A DNA stretch of 64,000 nucleotides from Lachnospiraceae bacterium (GCA_900772845.1 CAAGSD010000064.1:1-64000); one strand, 5' to 3'; positions 34,909-45,526 are shown, counted from the stretch's first letter. Numbers and translations are program-made. Notes: generated from the letters alone by a model not told the origin.

Positions 34909-35607
34909 TTATATCAATAATTTTTGCTCTTTGAAACTAGTATACCTGTTATCCCCGATAATAATGTGGTCCAGCAGCGGAATATCCATCTGATCTCCCA
35001 CTGCTGCAACATTCGCTGTCAGTTTCCTGTCAGCACCGCTGGGTGTCGGATCTCCGCTTGGGTGATTGTGTACCAGAATAATGTTTACCGCTTTGTCTTT
35101 TAACGCTTCCAGAAAGACCTCTCTGGGAGAGATCAATGCCATGTTGACGCAGCCGTCTGAAAGCTTCTTTTCACGGATCAGCTGACCCTTAGCATCCAGA
35201 CAGAGCAGATACACACACTCCGTATCCTTATGTCTGAGCTTCTCCATAAAATAATCCGCCACCATGTCTGCTCTGCTGAAACAGATACCGGTACTTGCCC
35301 TGGCACGGCTCATCCGTTTGGATAACTCGGCGATACTTTTTAATTTCACAGCCTTGACCATACCGATCCCCCTGATCTGCATCAGTTCTTCGATACTTAC
35401 ATCATGCAGTCCCAGGATTCCTTCTCTCGGGTACTTTGCCAATGCCAGTACTTTTTCGGCAAGTTCTACTGCAGAGGCATCTTGGGTGCCTGTTCTTAAA
35501 ATAATCGCAAGCAATTCCGCTTCCGTAAGATTTTCTGCACCGAAATGCAAAAATCTCTCATAAGGTAATCCGGGATCTTGATTCAGTTGTACATTCTTAT
35601 CAGGCAT
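34909..35607 (-). CDS. radC: RadC-family JAB-domain protein
   Basis: 232 residues: N-terminal helix-hairpin-helix (IEELMQIRGIGMVKAVKLKSI) and a C-terminal JAB1/MPN metalloprotease-like domain with LVHNHPSGDPTPSGAD. Long annotated as a DNA-repair protein, but its real activity is unsettled. Located just ahead of mreB, as is typical in Firmicutes. Confidence 0.94.
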   Translation of the reverse strand: MPDKNVQLNQDPGLPYERFLHFGAENLTEAELLAIILRTGTQDASAVELAEKVLALAKYPREGILGLHDVSIEELMQIRGIGMVKAVKLKSIAELSKRMSRARASTGICFSRADMVADYFMEKLRHKDTECVYLLCLDAKGQLIREKKLSDGCVNMALISPREVFLEALKDKAVNIILVHNHPSGDPTPSGADRKLTANVAAVGDQMDIPLLDHIIIGDNRYTSFKEQKLLI

Positions 35608-35640
35608 AAGTCTCCTTCTGCCTTCTCCGACGTATGCTGC

Positions 35641-35880
35641 CTAACGGATAAAACGGTATACCACAAAAGCAATGACCACACCGATCACACTTGCGATCGT
35701 GATGTTGAATTCCAGTCCAAATGTCAGAATAATAAAACCAAGGTTCAGTTCCACCGGACTGCTGAGTCCGAAATTCTGTCCATAGTTCAGAAAGGTACCA
35801 TCAAAATAAGTCCCTATAAATCTGCCGATAACAAAACCGATCAGCACAAGGACGATCAAAACCCAATTAATTCTCTTCAA
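35641..35880 (-). CDS. DUF4321 membrane protein
   Basis: 79 residues, two membrane helices (NWVLIVLVLIGFVIGRFIG and ITIASVIGVVIAFVVYRFI) joined by an outside loop containing FLNYGQNFGLSSPVELNLG. This matches DUF4321, a short family found next to radC/mreB in Clostridia. Function unknown. The 170 bp upstream (35881-36050) hold a TATAAA-type -10 but no clear -35. Confidence 0.85.
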   Translation of the reverse strand: MKRINWVLIVLVLIGFVIGRFIGTYFDGTFLNYGQNFGLSSPVELNLGFIILTFGLEFNITIASVIGVVIAFVVYRFIR

Positions 35881-36050
35881 GGTGTTTCCTCTTCTTTCTT
35901 TTGTGTACTTTTCTGCGGCAGAACAGCTCTCCCCGAGAAAGTCTGTCTCCCATACGTCTTTTTATACTATCACAAAATGCTTCTTCTGTACACAAATTTA
36001 GTAGATTTTATTTTGCGCTTTTTCTACAGGATTTTAATTTTTGGAACAAA

Positions 36051-37367
36051 TTACATTGCCTTTCGGATCTGATCCTCGGTAACTATTCCCTTCTGTACCA
36101 GTGCCTGCAGGGATTTCAGAATACCGAATTTCGCATGCTGCCAGGTCAGTCCTCCCTGAAAATATACGGCATAGGGAGGCTTGATAGGACCATCCGCAGA
36201 CAGTTCAATGGAGGATCCGGATACGAATGCCCCTGCCGCCATGATAACCTGTGCATCATATCCCGGCATATCCCAGGGTTCCGGTGTCACATGGCTGTCT
36301 ACCGGAGCCGCTGCCTGAATTCCCTGGCAGAAGCCGATGACGCCTTCCGGCTGTCCAAACGTTACCGCCTGGATAATATCATGTCTGCTCTCCGTACCGT
36401 TCGGTACTACCGCAAAACCTAATTTTTCATAGACATTAGCTGCAAAGATCGCTCCCTTTAATGCACCCGCCGTCACGGTAGGTGCCAGGAAAAATCCCTG
36501 ATAAAAATCTTTCAGAATACCAAGAGACGCTCCGACTTCCTTGCCAAGTCCCGGAGAAGTCAGACGGTATGCTGCATTTTCCACGCATTCCTTTTTTCCA
36601 GCGATATAACCACCAATGGGTGCCAGTCCACCGCCGGGGTTCTTGATCAGGGATCCCACGATCATATCCGCCCCGACATCAGAAGGTTCTATAGTCTCCA
36701 CAAATTCTCCGTAACAGTTATCCACCATGCAGATCACATCCTGCTTGATGCCTTTGATAAAGGCGATCAGTTCCCCGATCCGATGTACGGAAAGGGTGGG
36801 TCTGGTCTGATAGCCCTTGGAACGCTGAATCGTTACCAGATGGGTTTTTTCGTTAATATTCTCCCGTATTTTATCGTAATCAAAGCTTCCGTCCGGCAGC
36901 AGGTCTACCTGGCGATAAGTTACACCGTATTCTGCAAGAGACCCTTTGGAAGGGCGGATGCCAATGACTTCTTCCAAAGTATCATAAGGCTTGCCTACGG
37001 GGGACAACAGTTCGTCTCCGGGTCTTAAGTTGCTCATCAGAGCCAGTGCCAGTGCATGGGTACCGCAGGTGATCTGGGGACGCACCAGGGCATCCTCTGT
37101 GTGGAACGTTGCCGCATAGACCGCCTCTAAAGTATCTCTGCCAAGATCATTATAACCATAGCCGGTAGTACCCAGCAGGCAGGCTTCACTTACCTGATGC
37201 TGTTGCATGGCTTTTACCACCTTTAACTGATTATACTCCGCATTCCGGTCCACCTCGTCAAAACGCTCCCGCAGACTTTTCTCTATGGCACATCCATAGT
37301 CATATACCGTCTTACTGATCCCCATGGAAAGATACATTTCTTCATTACTGTTATTGCTGTTTTTCAT
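36051..37367 (-). CDS. PLP-dependent lyase of the aluminium-resistance/Met gamma-lyase family
   Basis: 438 residues. Cys/Met-metabolism-type aminotransferase fold with GTTGYGYNDLGRDTLE, MVDNCYGEFVE (PLP Asp) and the lysine in VGSLIKNPGGGLAP. This is the YnbB/aluminium-resistance family (Met_gamma_lyase domain); its substrate is not established. It overlaps the end of miaA by 17 bp, a conserved arrangement with miaA in Firmicutes. Confidence 0.9.
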   Translation of the reverse strand: MKNSNNSNEEMYLSMGISKTVYDYGCAIEKSLRERFDEVDRNAEYNQLKVVKAMQQHQVSEACLLGTTGYGYNDLGRDTLEAVYAATFHTEDALVRPQITCGTHALALALMSNLRPGDELLSPVGKPYDTLEEVIGIRPSKGSLAEYGVTYRQVDLLPDGSFDYDKIRENINEKTHLVTIQRSKGYQTRPTLSVHRIGELIAFIKGIKQDVICMVDNCYGEFVETIEPSDVGADMIVGSLIKNPGGGLAPIGGYIAGKKECVENAAYRLTSPGLGKEVGASLGILKDFYQGFFLAPTVTAGALKGAIFAANVYEKLGFAVVPNGTESRHDIIQAVTFGQPEGVIGFCQGIQAAAPVDSHVTPEPWDMPGYDAQVIMAAGAFVSGSSIELSADGPIKPPYAVYFQGGLTWQHAKFGILKSLQALVQKGIVTEDQIRKAM

Positions 37368-38325
37368 AGATCCCTTTTTCTCCTAATTCCTTTAACATAT
37401 ATTCTAAAATTTTCTCTTCGTCATAGTCAAATTGCTGTTTATCCAGCCAGGTAACTTCTTTTTCCCTGCGGAACCAGGTCAGCTGTCTCTTGGCAAAATG
37501 CCTGGTGTCCCGTTTCAGAGTATACACTGCCTCCTCCAGACTGCACTCACCGTCCAGATATTCCAGAATTTCTTTGTAGCCCAGTCCCTGCATGGATACC
37601 ATTCCTCTGTGACAACCCATTTTTTCCAGGCTTCTGACTTCCTCCACCAGTCCTTCCGACAGCATTTCATCAATGCGGCTTTCGATCCGCTCATAGAGTT
37701 TTTCCCGGTCGTCTGTCAGGACAAAATAGCTGAAATTGTATGGGCTCGTGCGCTCTTTTTCCCGTTCATTATGCGCAGAGATGGGTTCCCCGGTCAGTTC
37801 ATAATATTCCAGTGCACGGATGGTTCGCTTGATATTATTGGCATGGATATTTTCTGCAGATACCGGATCGACCTTTGCAAGCATCTCATGTAATACTTCC
37901 GGTCCTTTTTCTTCCGCAAGCTGTTCCAATTTTTCCCGATATTCGGTATTCTCTTCGTTTTCTGTAAAATCAATTCCACGAAGCACCGCCTGAATATAGA
38001 ACCCGGTGCCTCCTACCAGGATTGGGATATGCCCTCTGTCATAGATCTGTTCCATGCATTCCAGACATCGTTTTTGGAACACCACCACATTAAATTCTTC
38101 CCATGGCTCCAATATATCGATCAGATGATGGGGCACTCCCTGCATTTCCTCCGGGCGGATCTTGGCGGAACCGATATCCATATGTTTATATACCTGCATG
38201 GAATCGGCTGACAGGATCTCCCCTCCTATAGCTTTCGCCAGGGCAATGGACAATTTCGTCTTGCCAGCTGCGGTAGGTCCGGTCAGTACGACCAACGGTC
38301 TTTTTATAGATTGTGTTACCGACAT
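37351..38325 (-). CDS. miaA: tRNA dimethylallyltransferase
   Basis: 324 residues. Puts the isopentenyl group on A37 of tRNAs reading UNN codons. P-loop GPTAAGKTKLSIALA, GGEILSADSMQVYKHMDIGSAKI, VPHHLIDILEP, VGGTGFYIQAVL and TRHFAKRQLTWFRR are all present. MiaB, encoded at 45575, then adds the methylthio group. Sits after mutS-mutL. Confidence 0.97.
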   Translation of the reverse strand: MSVTQSIKRPLVVLTGPTAAGKTKLSIALAKAIGGEILSADSMQVYKHMDIGSAKIRPEEMQGVPHHLIDILEPWEEFNVVVFQKRCLECMEQIYDRGHIPILVGGTGFYIQAVLRGIDFTENEENTEYREKLEQLAEEKGPEVLHEMLAKVDPVSAENIHANNIKRTIRALEYYELTGEPISAHNEREKERTSPYNFSYFVLTDDREKLYERIESRIDEMLSEGLVEEVRSLEKMGCHRGMVSMQGLGYKEILEYLDGECSLEEAVYTLKRDTRHFAKRQLTWFRREKEVTWLDKQQFDYDEEKILEYMLKELGEKGIYEKQQ

Positions 38326-38344
38326 AATTCTTCTTCCTTACACA

Positions 38345-38824
38345 TTATCCATTATTATTCTGGGTGCAGTTTGCCGCATCAATGGCGATGACTAACATCA
38401 ACCCTTCCAGTTCGTCCTTGGGATCAGCAAAGTTAATCGTATAGGTATCTCCCCAACGGAACAGTTCCTTCGAGATATGAATGATACTGCTGCATCCGCT
38501 GTACACATCGTAATCCCAACCCGGAAAATCTCCTTCCACGCGCCAGCCGTTGTAATCGATCTCGTATCTGGGCTTGAAAAAAGAAAACTGTTTGCGGATC
38601 TCGCCCCTGACCCGACCGCCGATCTCGATTTCAAATGCCGGAAGCAGGGTAAACAGCCGCTGTCTGATCACTCCCAGTTCATGATCATTTCTGTCGTATA
38701 CATGTAACTGGTGTCCCAGGGAGAAAAATTCCGCCTTTACAAAATATTTTGCATTTTCGTTCTCATCATAGACATCATAAGAATCTGTCCAGGAAAACAC
38801 TCGTTGTTTGATCAGTAAACGCAT
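38345..38824 (-). CDS. LURP-one-related (tubby-like fold) protein
   Basis: 159 residues of beta-strand-rich sequence with the family pattern: LLIKQRVFSWTDSYDVYDENENAKYFVKAEFFSLGHQLHVYDR, then IEIGGRVRGEIRK and GDFPGWDYDVY. LURP-one/scramblase-like proteins are cytosolic with unknown bacterial role. It abuts mutL with a 1-bp overlap and precedes miaA. Confidence 0.85.
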   Translation of the reverse strand: MRLLIKQRVFSWTDSYDVYDENENAKYFVKAEFFSLGHQLHVYDRNDHELGVIRQRLFTLLPAFEIEIGGRVRGEIRKQFSFFKPRYEIDYNGWRVEGDFPGWDYDVYSGCSSIIHISKELFRWGDTYTINFADPKDELEGLMLVIAIDAANCTQNNNG

Positions 38825-40959
38825 TATACGATCCTCTTAAATTTCTTCTCCAGGTCAGTCTCAGTCATGGTAATAATAGTGGGTCTGCCGTGGGGACAGT
38901 TGTAGGGGTTATCCAGTGTCAGAAGTTCATCGATCAGCCGTTCCGCCTCCTGAAGGCTTAATCGGTTGTTACCCTTAACAGCCGCCTTACAGGACATGGA
39001 TGCGATCTTCTCCTCGATGACCTGGAAGCTGCCGCGGCTGCCGGTCTCCTGGGACAGTTCATCAAGCACCGCTAAAAACAGTTCTCTCTCACTACAGCCG
39101 TAGAGATCTACCGGCACACTTCGCAGGGCATATTCGTTGCCACCGAAGGCTTCGATCTCGAATCCAAGCTGTGTAAAAGCATCCTCGTAAGTATGGAGAA
39201 TGCTTTCCTCCTGCCCTGTGAGACTTACAATGATGGGCGGCATCAGACGTTGGGATACCACACTTTTTTCATGGAACTGCTTCATCAGGCGCTCGTATTT
39301 TACCTTCTCATGGGCGGCATGTTGGTCAATGATGAACAGCTTATCCTCGAACTGGATCAACCAGTAGGTATCGAAGACCTGACCGATGATCCGGTAACGG
39401 CTGCGGTTCTGCATGGACAGCAGTTTTTCCTCGAACAGGTTCAACTGTTGTGCATTTTTCACCTCCGGCTCCGGTTCCAAAGCTACTTCCGGTGCCTGTA
39501 CCGCAGGCTGTGCAGATCCTTCTGCAGCAGCGGTTGTCTCCGGTACCTGCTCAGGTGCCTTTTGCTCTTCGGGCGGCACTGCCTCTATAAAGAAATCGTC
39601 CTCCTGTGGCGCAGCTGTAACAGGCGTACCGGATACTTCGTGCGTAGTATCTGCACCGTTCTGAAGGATCTGCGTTTTTTCTGCCGTCACAGTTCCGGTA
39701 ACGTCTCCGGATGTTTCCCCTGCTGCAACAGATTCCGGCTTCCGGATACTGTTCTGCACTCCCTCATGATTCTCCTGCCAGATGGGCTTCTGTATAAATT
39801 CTCTCCGGTCTTTCGGTACCGCCTCATATTTGGCTGCCTCCATGACACGGTAGTTTTCTTCTCTTTTTTTCTCGAACACCTCCGGCGTGTGCTCCTTCCA
39901 GGAAGCTTTTCTGGCTTCCTGCTCCTTTTTCTGAATGGCTTTTTCGTCCTCTAAAGAAGCATCCGGGATCATTTCCCGGTTCCGCAGGGTTGTTGCTATC
40001 TTCTCGCTCAGCATTCTGGCAAATGCCATGCCGTCTGAAAACCGCACATCCATTTTGGAGGGATGCACGTTCACATCCACCGTCTCTGTATCCATCGTAA
40101 TATGCAGTACGCACAGCGGAAATTTATGCTGCATCAGATATTGCTTATAGCCTTCTTCAATGGCTTTGGCGATCACACCGCTGCGGATAAAGCGTCCGTT
40201 GATAAAATAAATCTCAAAATTGCGGTTGGAACGTACCAGTACCGGTTTACCCAGATACCCCTCAACCTTAATGCCGTTTTCTTCAATTTGGATCGGTACC
40301 AGCTCTGCGGCAATCTCTCTGCCGTAGATCCGGTAAATGACTTCCCGCAGATCACCGTTTCCGGAGGTATGGAATCTGGTCTGATTCCCCAGTACGAATT
40401 TAAAGGAGATATCCGGTCTGGACAGTGCCAGATGTTCCATCAGATCCGTGATATAACTGCCTTCCGTAGCAGGCTGTTTTAAAAATTTCCGGCGTACCGG
40501 CGTATTAAAGAACAGATTCCTCATGAGGAAGGTGGTACCGTCCGGTGCACCGATCTCATCAATGGACTGTTCCCTTGCCCCCTCTAACACCATGCGGGTT
40601 CCGGTGAGGTTCTCTTTTCTCTTGGTGATGATCTCCACACGGGACACCGCCGCAATACTTGACAGAGCCTCACCGCGGAAGCCAAGGCTTGCGATATGGT
40701 TCAGATCATCTGCGTCTTCGATCTTGCTGGTGGCATGACGCAGGAACGCTGTAGGCAGCTGTTCCCGCTCAATTCCACAGCCGTTATCCGTCACACGGAT
40801 AAACTCAATACCGCCTTCTTTTGCCTCTACCGTAATCGCCGTGGAACCGGCATCTATGGCATTTTCCACCAGCTCCTTCACCACGCTGGCCGGCCGCTCT
40901 ACCACCTCACCGGCCGCGATCCTGTCGATCGTCCGGGAGTCCAGTACATGTATTCCCAT
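38824..40959 (-). CDS. mutL: DNA mismatch repair protein MutL (endonuclease type)
   Basis: 711 residues. N-terminal GHKL ATPase (ERPASVVKELVENAIDAG, DNGCGI, GFRGEALSSIAAV), a proline/glutamate-rich linker (about residues 335-510), and a C-terminal domain with the nicking motif DQHA-AH-E-KVKY-E and CPHGRPT. It therefore nicks the daughter strand itself, consistent with the absence of MutH in Firmicutes. Follows mutS by 45 bp. Confidence 0.97.
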   Translation of the reverse strand: MGIHVLDSRTIDRIAAGEVVERPASVVKELVENAIDAGSTAITVEAKEGGIEFIRVTDNGCGIEREQLPTAFLRHATSKIEDADDLNHIASLGFRGEALSSIAAVSRVEIITKRKENLTGTRMVLEGAREQSIDEIGAPDGTTFLMRNLFFNTPVRRKFLKQPATEGSYITDLMEHLALSRPDISFKFVLGNQTRFHTSGNGDLREVIYRIYGREIAAELVPIQIEENGIKVEGYLGKPVLVRSNRNFEIYFINGRFIRSGVIAKAIEEGYKQYLMQHKFPLCVLHITMDTETVDVNVHPSKMDVRFSDGMAFARMLSEKIATTLRNREMIPDASLEDEKAIQKKEQEARKASWKEHTPEVFEKKREENYRVMEAAKYEAVPKDRREFIQKPIWQENHEGVQNSIRKPESVAAGETSGDVTGTVTAEKTQILQNGADTTHEVSGTPVTAAPQEDDFFIEAVPPEEQKAPEQVPETTAAAEGSAQPAVQAPEVALEPEPEVKNAQQLNLFEEKLLSMQNRSRYRIIGQVFDTYWLIQFEDKLFIIDQHAAHEKVKYERLMKQFHEKSVVSQRLMPPIIVSLTGQEESILHTYEDAFTQLGFEIEAFGGNEYALRSVPVDLYGCSERELFLAVLDELSQETGSRGSFQVIEEKIASMSCKAAVKGNNRLSLQEAERLIDELLTLDNPYNCPHGRPTIITMTETDLEKKFKRIV

Positions 40960-41004
40960 ATAAATAACCCGTTCCTTTCTGTAACCCGCAATATTTCAGG
41001 CGCT

Positions 41005-43662
41005 TTAGCCGTTCCAACGGTTCTTCAATTTATTCTGCAGACGATACAGGGTATTCAGTGCGTCTAATGGAGTCAGTGTCGTCACCTCGATCTCCATCAA
41101 TTCTTTTAAAATATCCTCGTCCGTCACAGTGTCGAACAGAGACATCTGTGCCAGATCCACCTCATCATATTTCGGCTGCTTTTTTGACTTGCCGTCATTT
41201 TTATTATCGATGGCGATGCTCTGCACCTTTTCCGTAATATCATTGTCCGACAGTTGTTCCACGATCTCCTTGGCACGGTCGATGACCATATCCGGCACAC
41301 CTGCCAGCTTTGCCACCTGGATACCGTAGCTTTTATCCGCACCGCCCTTTACGATCTTACGTAAGAACACGATATCGTCACCGCATTCCTTCACAGCAAT
41401 ACAGTAGTTGTTCACATTGTTCATTTTGCCTTCCAGCTCGGTCAACTCATGATAATGGGTGGCGAACAGCGTCTTAGCTCCTAAGAGCTTGCGGTTGCTG
41501 ATGTGTTCGATCACTGCCCAGGCAATGCTCAGTCCATCAAAAGTGGAAGTACCTCTTCCGATCTCGTCTAAGATCAGAAGGCTCCTGGATGTGGCATTTC
41601 GTAAGATATTCGCCACTTCATTCATCTCCACCATAAAAGTAGACTGACCGCTGGCCAGATCATCCGAAGCTCCCACACGGGTAAAGATCCGGTCTACAAT
41701 ACCGATATTAGCGGTTCTGGCAGGGACGAAGCACCCGATCTGCGCCATCAGTACGATCAGTGCCGTCTGACGCATGTAAGTGGATTTTCCGGCCATATTG
41801 GGGCCGGTAATGACACTGATGCAATGACTGCCATTATCCAGATAAGTGTCATTGGCAATAAACATATCATTGGTGATCATCTGTTCCACTACCGGATGTC
41901 TGCCATCCTTGATATCAATAACACCTTTTTCGTTTAACTTCGGACGTACATAATGATTGCGCTCCGAAACCAACGACAGCGACGCATACACATCCAGCTT
42001 TGCAATCGCTTTCGCAGTGTTCTGGATGCGGACCAGTTCCTGCGCAATGGTATCCCGGATTCTGCAGAAGACATCGTATTCCAGTGTCTGTAACTTATCC
42101 TCCGCATTTAAGATTGTATCTTCCAGTTCCTTAAGGCGTGGTGTGGTATACCGTTCCGCATTGGCAAGGGTCTGCTTACGGATGTAGTCCTCCGGCACCT
42201 GATCCTTGTAGGAATTTGTCACTTCAAAATAATAACCAAACACTTTGTTATATTTAATCTTCAGATTCTTGATTCCGGTACGTTCTCTGTCTTCTTCCTC
42301 CAGCTGGGCAAGCCACTGTTTTCCATCGTGTTTGGCGCTGCGCAGTCTGTCTATGGTCTCATCGAACTGATCCTTGATCATCCCGCCTTCCCTTATGGAG
42401 ATCGGCGGTTCTTCAACGATTGCAGCATCGATCAGCTGATAGAGATCCTCCAGTCCGTCGATCTGCTCCCGGATCCCTGTCAATTCTTCCTTTTCAAACG
42501 CAGACAGTACCGTTTTGATGGGCGGCAGCATCTGCAGGGAATTCCGGAATGCGATCAGATCCCTGGGATTTGCTGTCTTATAAGTCACCTTACTGAGCAG
42601 TCGTTCCAGATCATAAATGGGATTTAAATATTCCCTGATCTCATCCCTGGAAATAGAATCCTGATTCAGCTCCTGAATGGCATCCAGACGCTTCTCCATC
42701 TCATCCTTCTCGATCAACGGCTGTTCGATGTAATTGCGCAGAAGTCTGGCGCCCATGGCGGTCTTCGTCTTATCTAACACCCACAGAAGAGAGCCTCTCT
42801 TCTGCTTCTCTCTGAGCGTCTCCGTCAGTTCCAGATTCCTTCTGGTGGAGCTGTCCAGCAGCATATATTTGCTGGTAAGATAGGGATAAATATGGGTAAA
42901 ATGCTCCAGGTCTGTCTTCTGGGTATCGTACAGATACTGTAACAGTGCTCCCGCTGCCAGAAGTCCCGTAGGGAATTCTTCGACGCCAAGTCCGATCAGC
43001 GTATTTACCTTAAAATGTTTCATCAGGATCCGTCTGCACCCGTCATCATCGAACATATGTGATTCCAGCGCATTCACGGAAATATGTAGCCTGGATCTTA
43101 AATCATTCACATCAAATCCACTGACTAAAAAGGCTTCATTACAGATGATCTCCGAAGGTTCGTACTTCATCAGTTCATCATTTAATTTTTTCAGATCTTC
43201 GACTTCGGTCAAGTAATAATCACCGGTAGTTACATCCGCTGCGGAGATACCGATGCCATCCGTGGTATAAGCAATACACATCAGATAATTATTTTTACCG
43301 GCTTCCAGTGACTGGACATTCAGGTTAGTACCCGGTGTCACCACACGGATTACTTCCCGTTTCACCAGCCCCTTCGCAAGCTTCGGATCCTCCACCTGCT
43401 CGCAGATAGCTACTTTATAACCGCGGCTTACCAGTTTGGACAGATAGCCTTCCACGGCATGGTAGGGAATGCCACACATGGGCGCACGTTCCTCCAGACC
43501 ACAGCTTTTTCCCGTCAGTGTGATCTCCAGTTCCTTGGAGGCCACCAGAGCATCGTCGAAAAACATTTCATAGAAATCTCCCAGACGATAAAAAAGGATG
43601 CAGTCCTTATACTGCTCCTTGGTCTCCATATATTTTTGCATCATTGGTGTCAATTCAGCCAT
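41005..43662 (-). CDS. mutS: DNA mismatch repair protein MutS
   Basis: 885 residues. Mismatch-recognition domain with the Phe-X-Glu motif in FYEMFFDDA near residue 37, clamp and lever domains, and the C-terminal ABC ATPase (GPNMAGKSTYMRQ, LILDEIGRGTSTFDG, ATHYHEL). Start ATG at 43662 (AGGAG 6 nt upstream). The frame is open 66 bp further but without a site. The C-terminal tail ends with a helix-turn-helix-like segment before NRWNG. Confidence 0.97.
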   Translation of the reverse strand: MAELTPMMQKYMETKEQYKDCILFYRLGDFYEMFFDDALVASKELEITLTGKSCGLEERAPMCGIPYHAVEGYLSKLVSRGYKVAICEQVEDPKLAKGLVKREVIRVVTPGTNLNVQSLEAGKNNYLMCIAYTTDGIGISAADVTTGDYYLTEVEDLKKLNDELMKYEPSEIICNEAFLVSGFDVNDLRSRLHISVNALESHMFDDDGCRRILMKHFKVNTLIGLGVEEFPTGLLAAGALLQYLYDTQKTDLEHFTHIYPYLTSKYMLLDSSTRRNLELTETLREKQKRGSLLWVLDKTKTAMGARLLRNYIEQPLIEKDEMEKRLDAIQELNQDSISRDEIREYLNPIYDLERLLSKVTYKTANPRDLIAFRNSLQMLPPIKTVLSAFEKEELTGIREQIDGLEDLYQLIDAAIVEEPPISIREGGMIKDQFDETIDRLRSAKHDGKQWLAQLEEEDRERTGIKNLKIKYNKVFGYYFEVTNSYKDQVPEDYIRKQTLANAERYTTPRLKELEDTILNAEDKLQTLEYDVFCRIRDTIAQELVRIQNTAKAIAKLDVYASLSLVSERNHYVRPKLNEKGVIDIKDGRHPVVEQMITNDMFIANDTYLDNGSHCISVITGPNMAGKSTYMRQTALIVLMAQIGCFVPARTANIGIVDRIFTRVGASDDLASGQSTFMVEMNEVANILRNATSRSLLILDEIGRGTSTFDGLSIAWAVIEHISNRKLLGAKTLFATHYHELTELEGKMNNVNNYCIAVKECGDDIVFLRKIVKGGADKSYGIQVAKLAGVPDMVIDRAKEIVEQLSDNDITEKVQSIAIDNKNDGKSKKQPKYDEVDLAQMSLFDTVTDEDILKELMEIEVTTLTPLDALNTLYRLQNKLKNRWNG

Positions 43663-43796
43663 GATCTTCTCCTGTTCTGTAAAAGGATCCACGACAAAGC
43701 GGACACGCAAAAGCTTGCGTATCCGCATCTATCTTAGCACAAAATATTGAGGTTGTAAATTAAAGAACCCCTATGAAAAATGATAGTTTTTCACAC

Positions 43797-45446
43797 TTAC
43801 TGCAGCTTTGCTGCGCATTCCAGTGCATCATCAATATGGGCACAGACATTTTCTCTGCCCACCTTGTCTAAGAATCCGCTCTTCTCCATGACATGCATGG
43901 GCTGTTCCCCTACATGGGACAGAATGATCTGGATGTTTTTCTTTTTGCAGTCCGCATATAACTGCTCCAGATTGTGCATGGCTGTGGCGTCGATGGCGCT
44001 CACGCTGCGCATACGCAGTACCAGGCAGTTCATCTTCTCATCTAAGGTGATCTTCAGGATCTTGTCCGCTGCACCGAAGAATAAGGGGCCGCTCACTTCA
44101 TAGACCATAGTGTTGTGAGGTACGACTCTTAAGGACAGGCTGTCCGCATCATCATCCTCATCCACGTATTTCCAGCCTTCCACTTCCGTCACATCGCTCA
44201 TACGCTTCATGAACAGAATGGCTGCCAGTAAAATACCTACCTCGATCGCTACTACCAGATCGAATACGACAGTCAGTACAAATGTGGTCACCAGAACGAT
44301 AATGTCACTCTTGGGTGCGGTCTTGCACAGACCTACGAATTTACGCCAGTCGCACATGTTGTAAGCCACCATGAACAGAATGGCTGCAATGGTGGGCATG
44401 GGGATCAGTGCCGCATAAGGCATCAGCACCACCAGGATCAAAAGCAGTGTCACGGAATGCACCATACCGGCAATGGGGGTACGTCCGCCGTTTTTCACAT
44501 TGGCCGCAGTTCTTGCAATGGCTCCGGTGGCGGGGATTCCGCCGAACAATGCGGAAGTAATGTTGCCTGCACCCTGGGCGATCAGTTCCATATTGGAACG
44601 ATGTCTGCTGTTCACCATACTGTCCGCTACCACACAGGAAAGCAATGACTCAATAGCAGCCAGAATTGCGATGGTAAACGCATCCGGCAGGACATTCTGT
44701 ACCGTCTTCAGGCTGAAGGCAGGCAGAGAAATTGACGGAAGCTTATTGGAAATCTCATACAGATCTCCGATCGTATTTACATTCATGTTAAGCAGTGCAA
44801 CCATAGCACTTCCCACCAGTACTGCGATCAGAGAAGGGGGTATCTTCTTACAAAAGCCCGGCAGATACTGCCACAGGATCAGGATCAGGAGACTGATCAC
44901 ACCTACAAGCAGCGCCTGCACATTTGTGGTAGAGATGAACTGAAATACCGCTTTCAGTTTATCCATGGTCTCGATCAGCGGCTCTTCGCTGACAATGGTC
45001 AGTCCCAGAAAGTCCTTGATCTGTCCGATAAAGATCGTCACAGCAATACCGGAGGTAAAACCGGTGGTGATCGTATAGGGGATAAACTTGATCAGATTGC
45101 CCAGTCGTAAGAAGCCCATCAGGATCAGGATCACACCCGCTAACAATGTTGCGATGATCAGACCATCCATCCCGTTCTTCGCTACAATTCCTGCAACAAT
45201 GGTGGCAAATGCCGCAGTAGGACCTGCGATCTGTACGCGGCTGCCCCCTAAGAAAGAGATCACAAAACCTGCCGTAATGGCGGTGTAAATACCTTTTTCG
45301 GGCGTCACTCCGGAAGCCAGTGCCAGTGCAATGGATAAGGGCAGGGCAATGATCGCTACAATGATACCTGCGACCACATCTTTTACAAACTGTTCTTTCG
45401 TGTAGCTTTTCATCACAGAGAAAAGCTTCGGTTTCAATTTTTCCAT
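43797..45446 (-). CDS. SulP-family anion transporter with STAS domain
   Basis: 549 residues. SLC26/SulP fold with about 12-14 membrane spans (AGIIVAIIALPLSIALALASGVTPEKGIYTAI, GPTAAFATIVAGIV, then GGIPATGAIARTAANVKNGGRTPIAG) and a cytosolic STAS domain at about 440-549 (VYEVSGPLFFGAADKI). Family members carry sulfate, bicarbonate or dicarboxylates; the substrate cannot be told here. Monocistronic between miaB and mutS. Confidence 0.9.
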   Translation of the reverse strand: MEKLKPKLFSVMKSYTKEQFVKDVVAGIIVAIIALPLSIALALASGVTPEKGIYTAITAGFVISFLGGSRVQIAGPTAAFATIVAGIVAKNGMDGLIIATLLAGVILILMGFLRLGNLIKFIPYTITTGFTSGIAVTIFIGQIKDFLGLTIVSEEPLIETMDKLKAVFQFISTTNVQALLVGVISLLILILWQYLPGFCKKIPPSLIAVLVGSAMVALLNMNVNTIGDLYEISNKLPSISLPAFSLKTVQNVLPDAFTIAILAAIESLLSCVVADSMVNSRHRSNMELIAQGAGNITSALFGGIPATGAIARTAANVKNGGRTPIAGMVHSVTLLLILVVLMPYAALIPMPTIAAILFMVAYNMCDWRKFVGLCKTAPKSDIIVLVTTFVLTVVFDLVVAIEVGILLAAILFMKRMSDVTEVEGWKYVDEDDDADSLSLRVVPHNTMVYEVSGPLFFGAADKILKITLDEKMNCLVLRMRSVSAIDATAMHNLEQLYADCKKKNIQIILSHVGEQPMHVMEKSGFLDKVGRENVCAHIDDALECAAKLQ

Positions 45447-45475
45447 AACATTCTCCTCAATATAATCTCCTCAGT

Positions 45476-45526
45476 AAAAAGACCCATGTGAAATTATAAA
45501 ATTTTTATAAAATCACACGGGTCTTA
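45476..45526 (-). terminator. Terminator after miaB
   Basis: AAGACCCATGTGA and TCACACGGGTCTT arms, differing at one A.C position, flank an AT-rich inner stem. On the minus strand the hairpin is followed by TTTTT. It isolates miaB from the SulP gene. Confidence 0.85.

Noticed and set aside
39193..39954. 253-codon plus-strand frame opposite mutL.
   Set aside because: Leu/Phe/Arg/Cys-rich shadow with no motif. The mutL frame is intact throughout.
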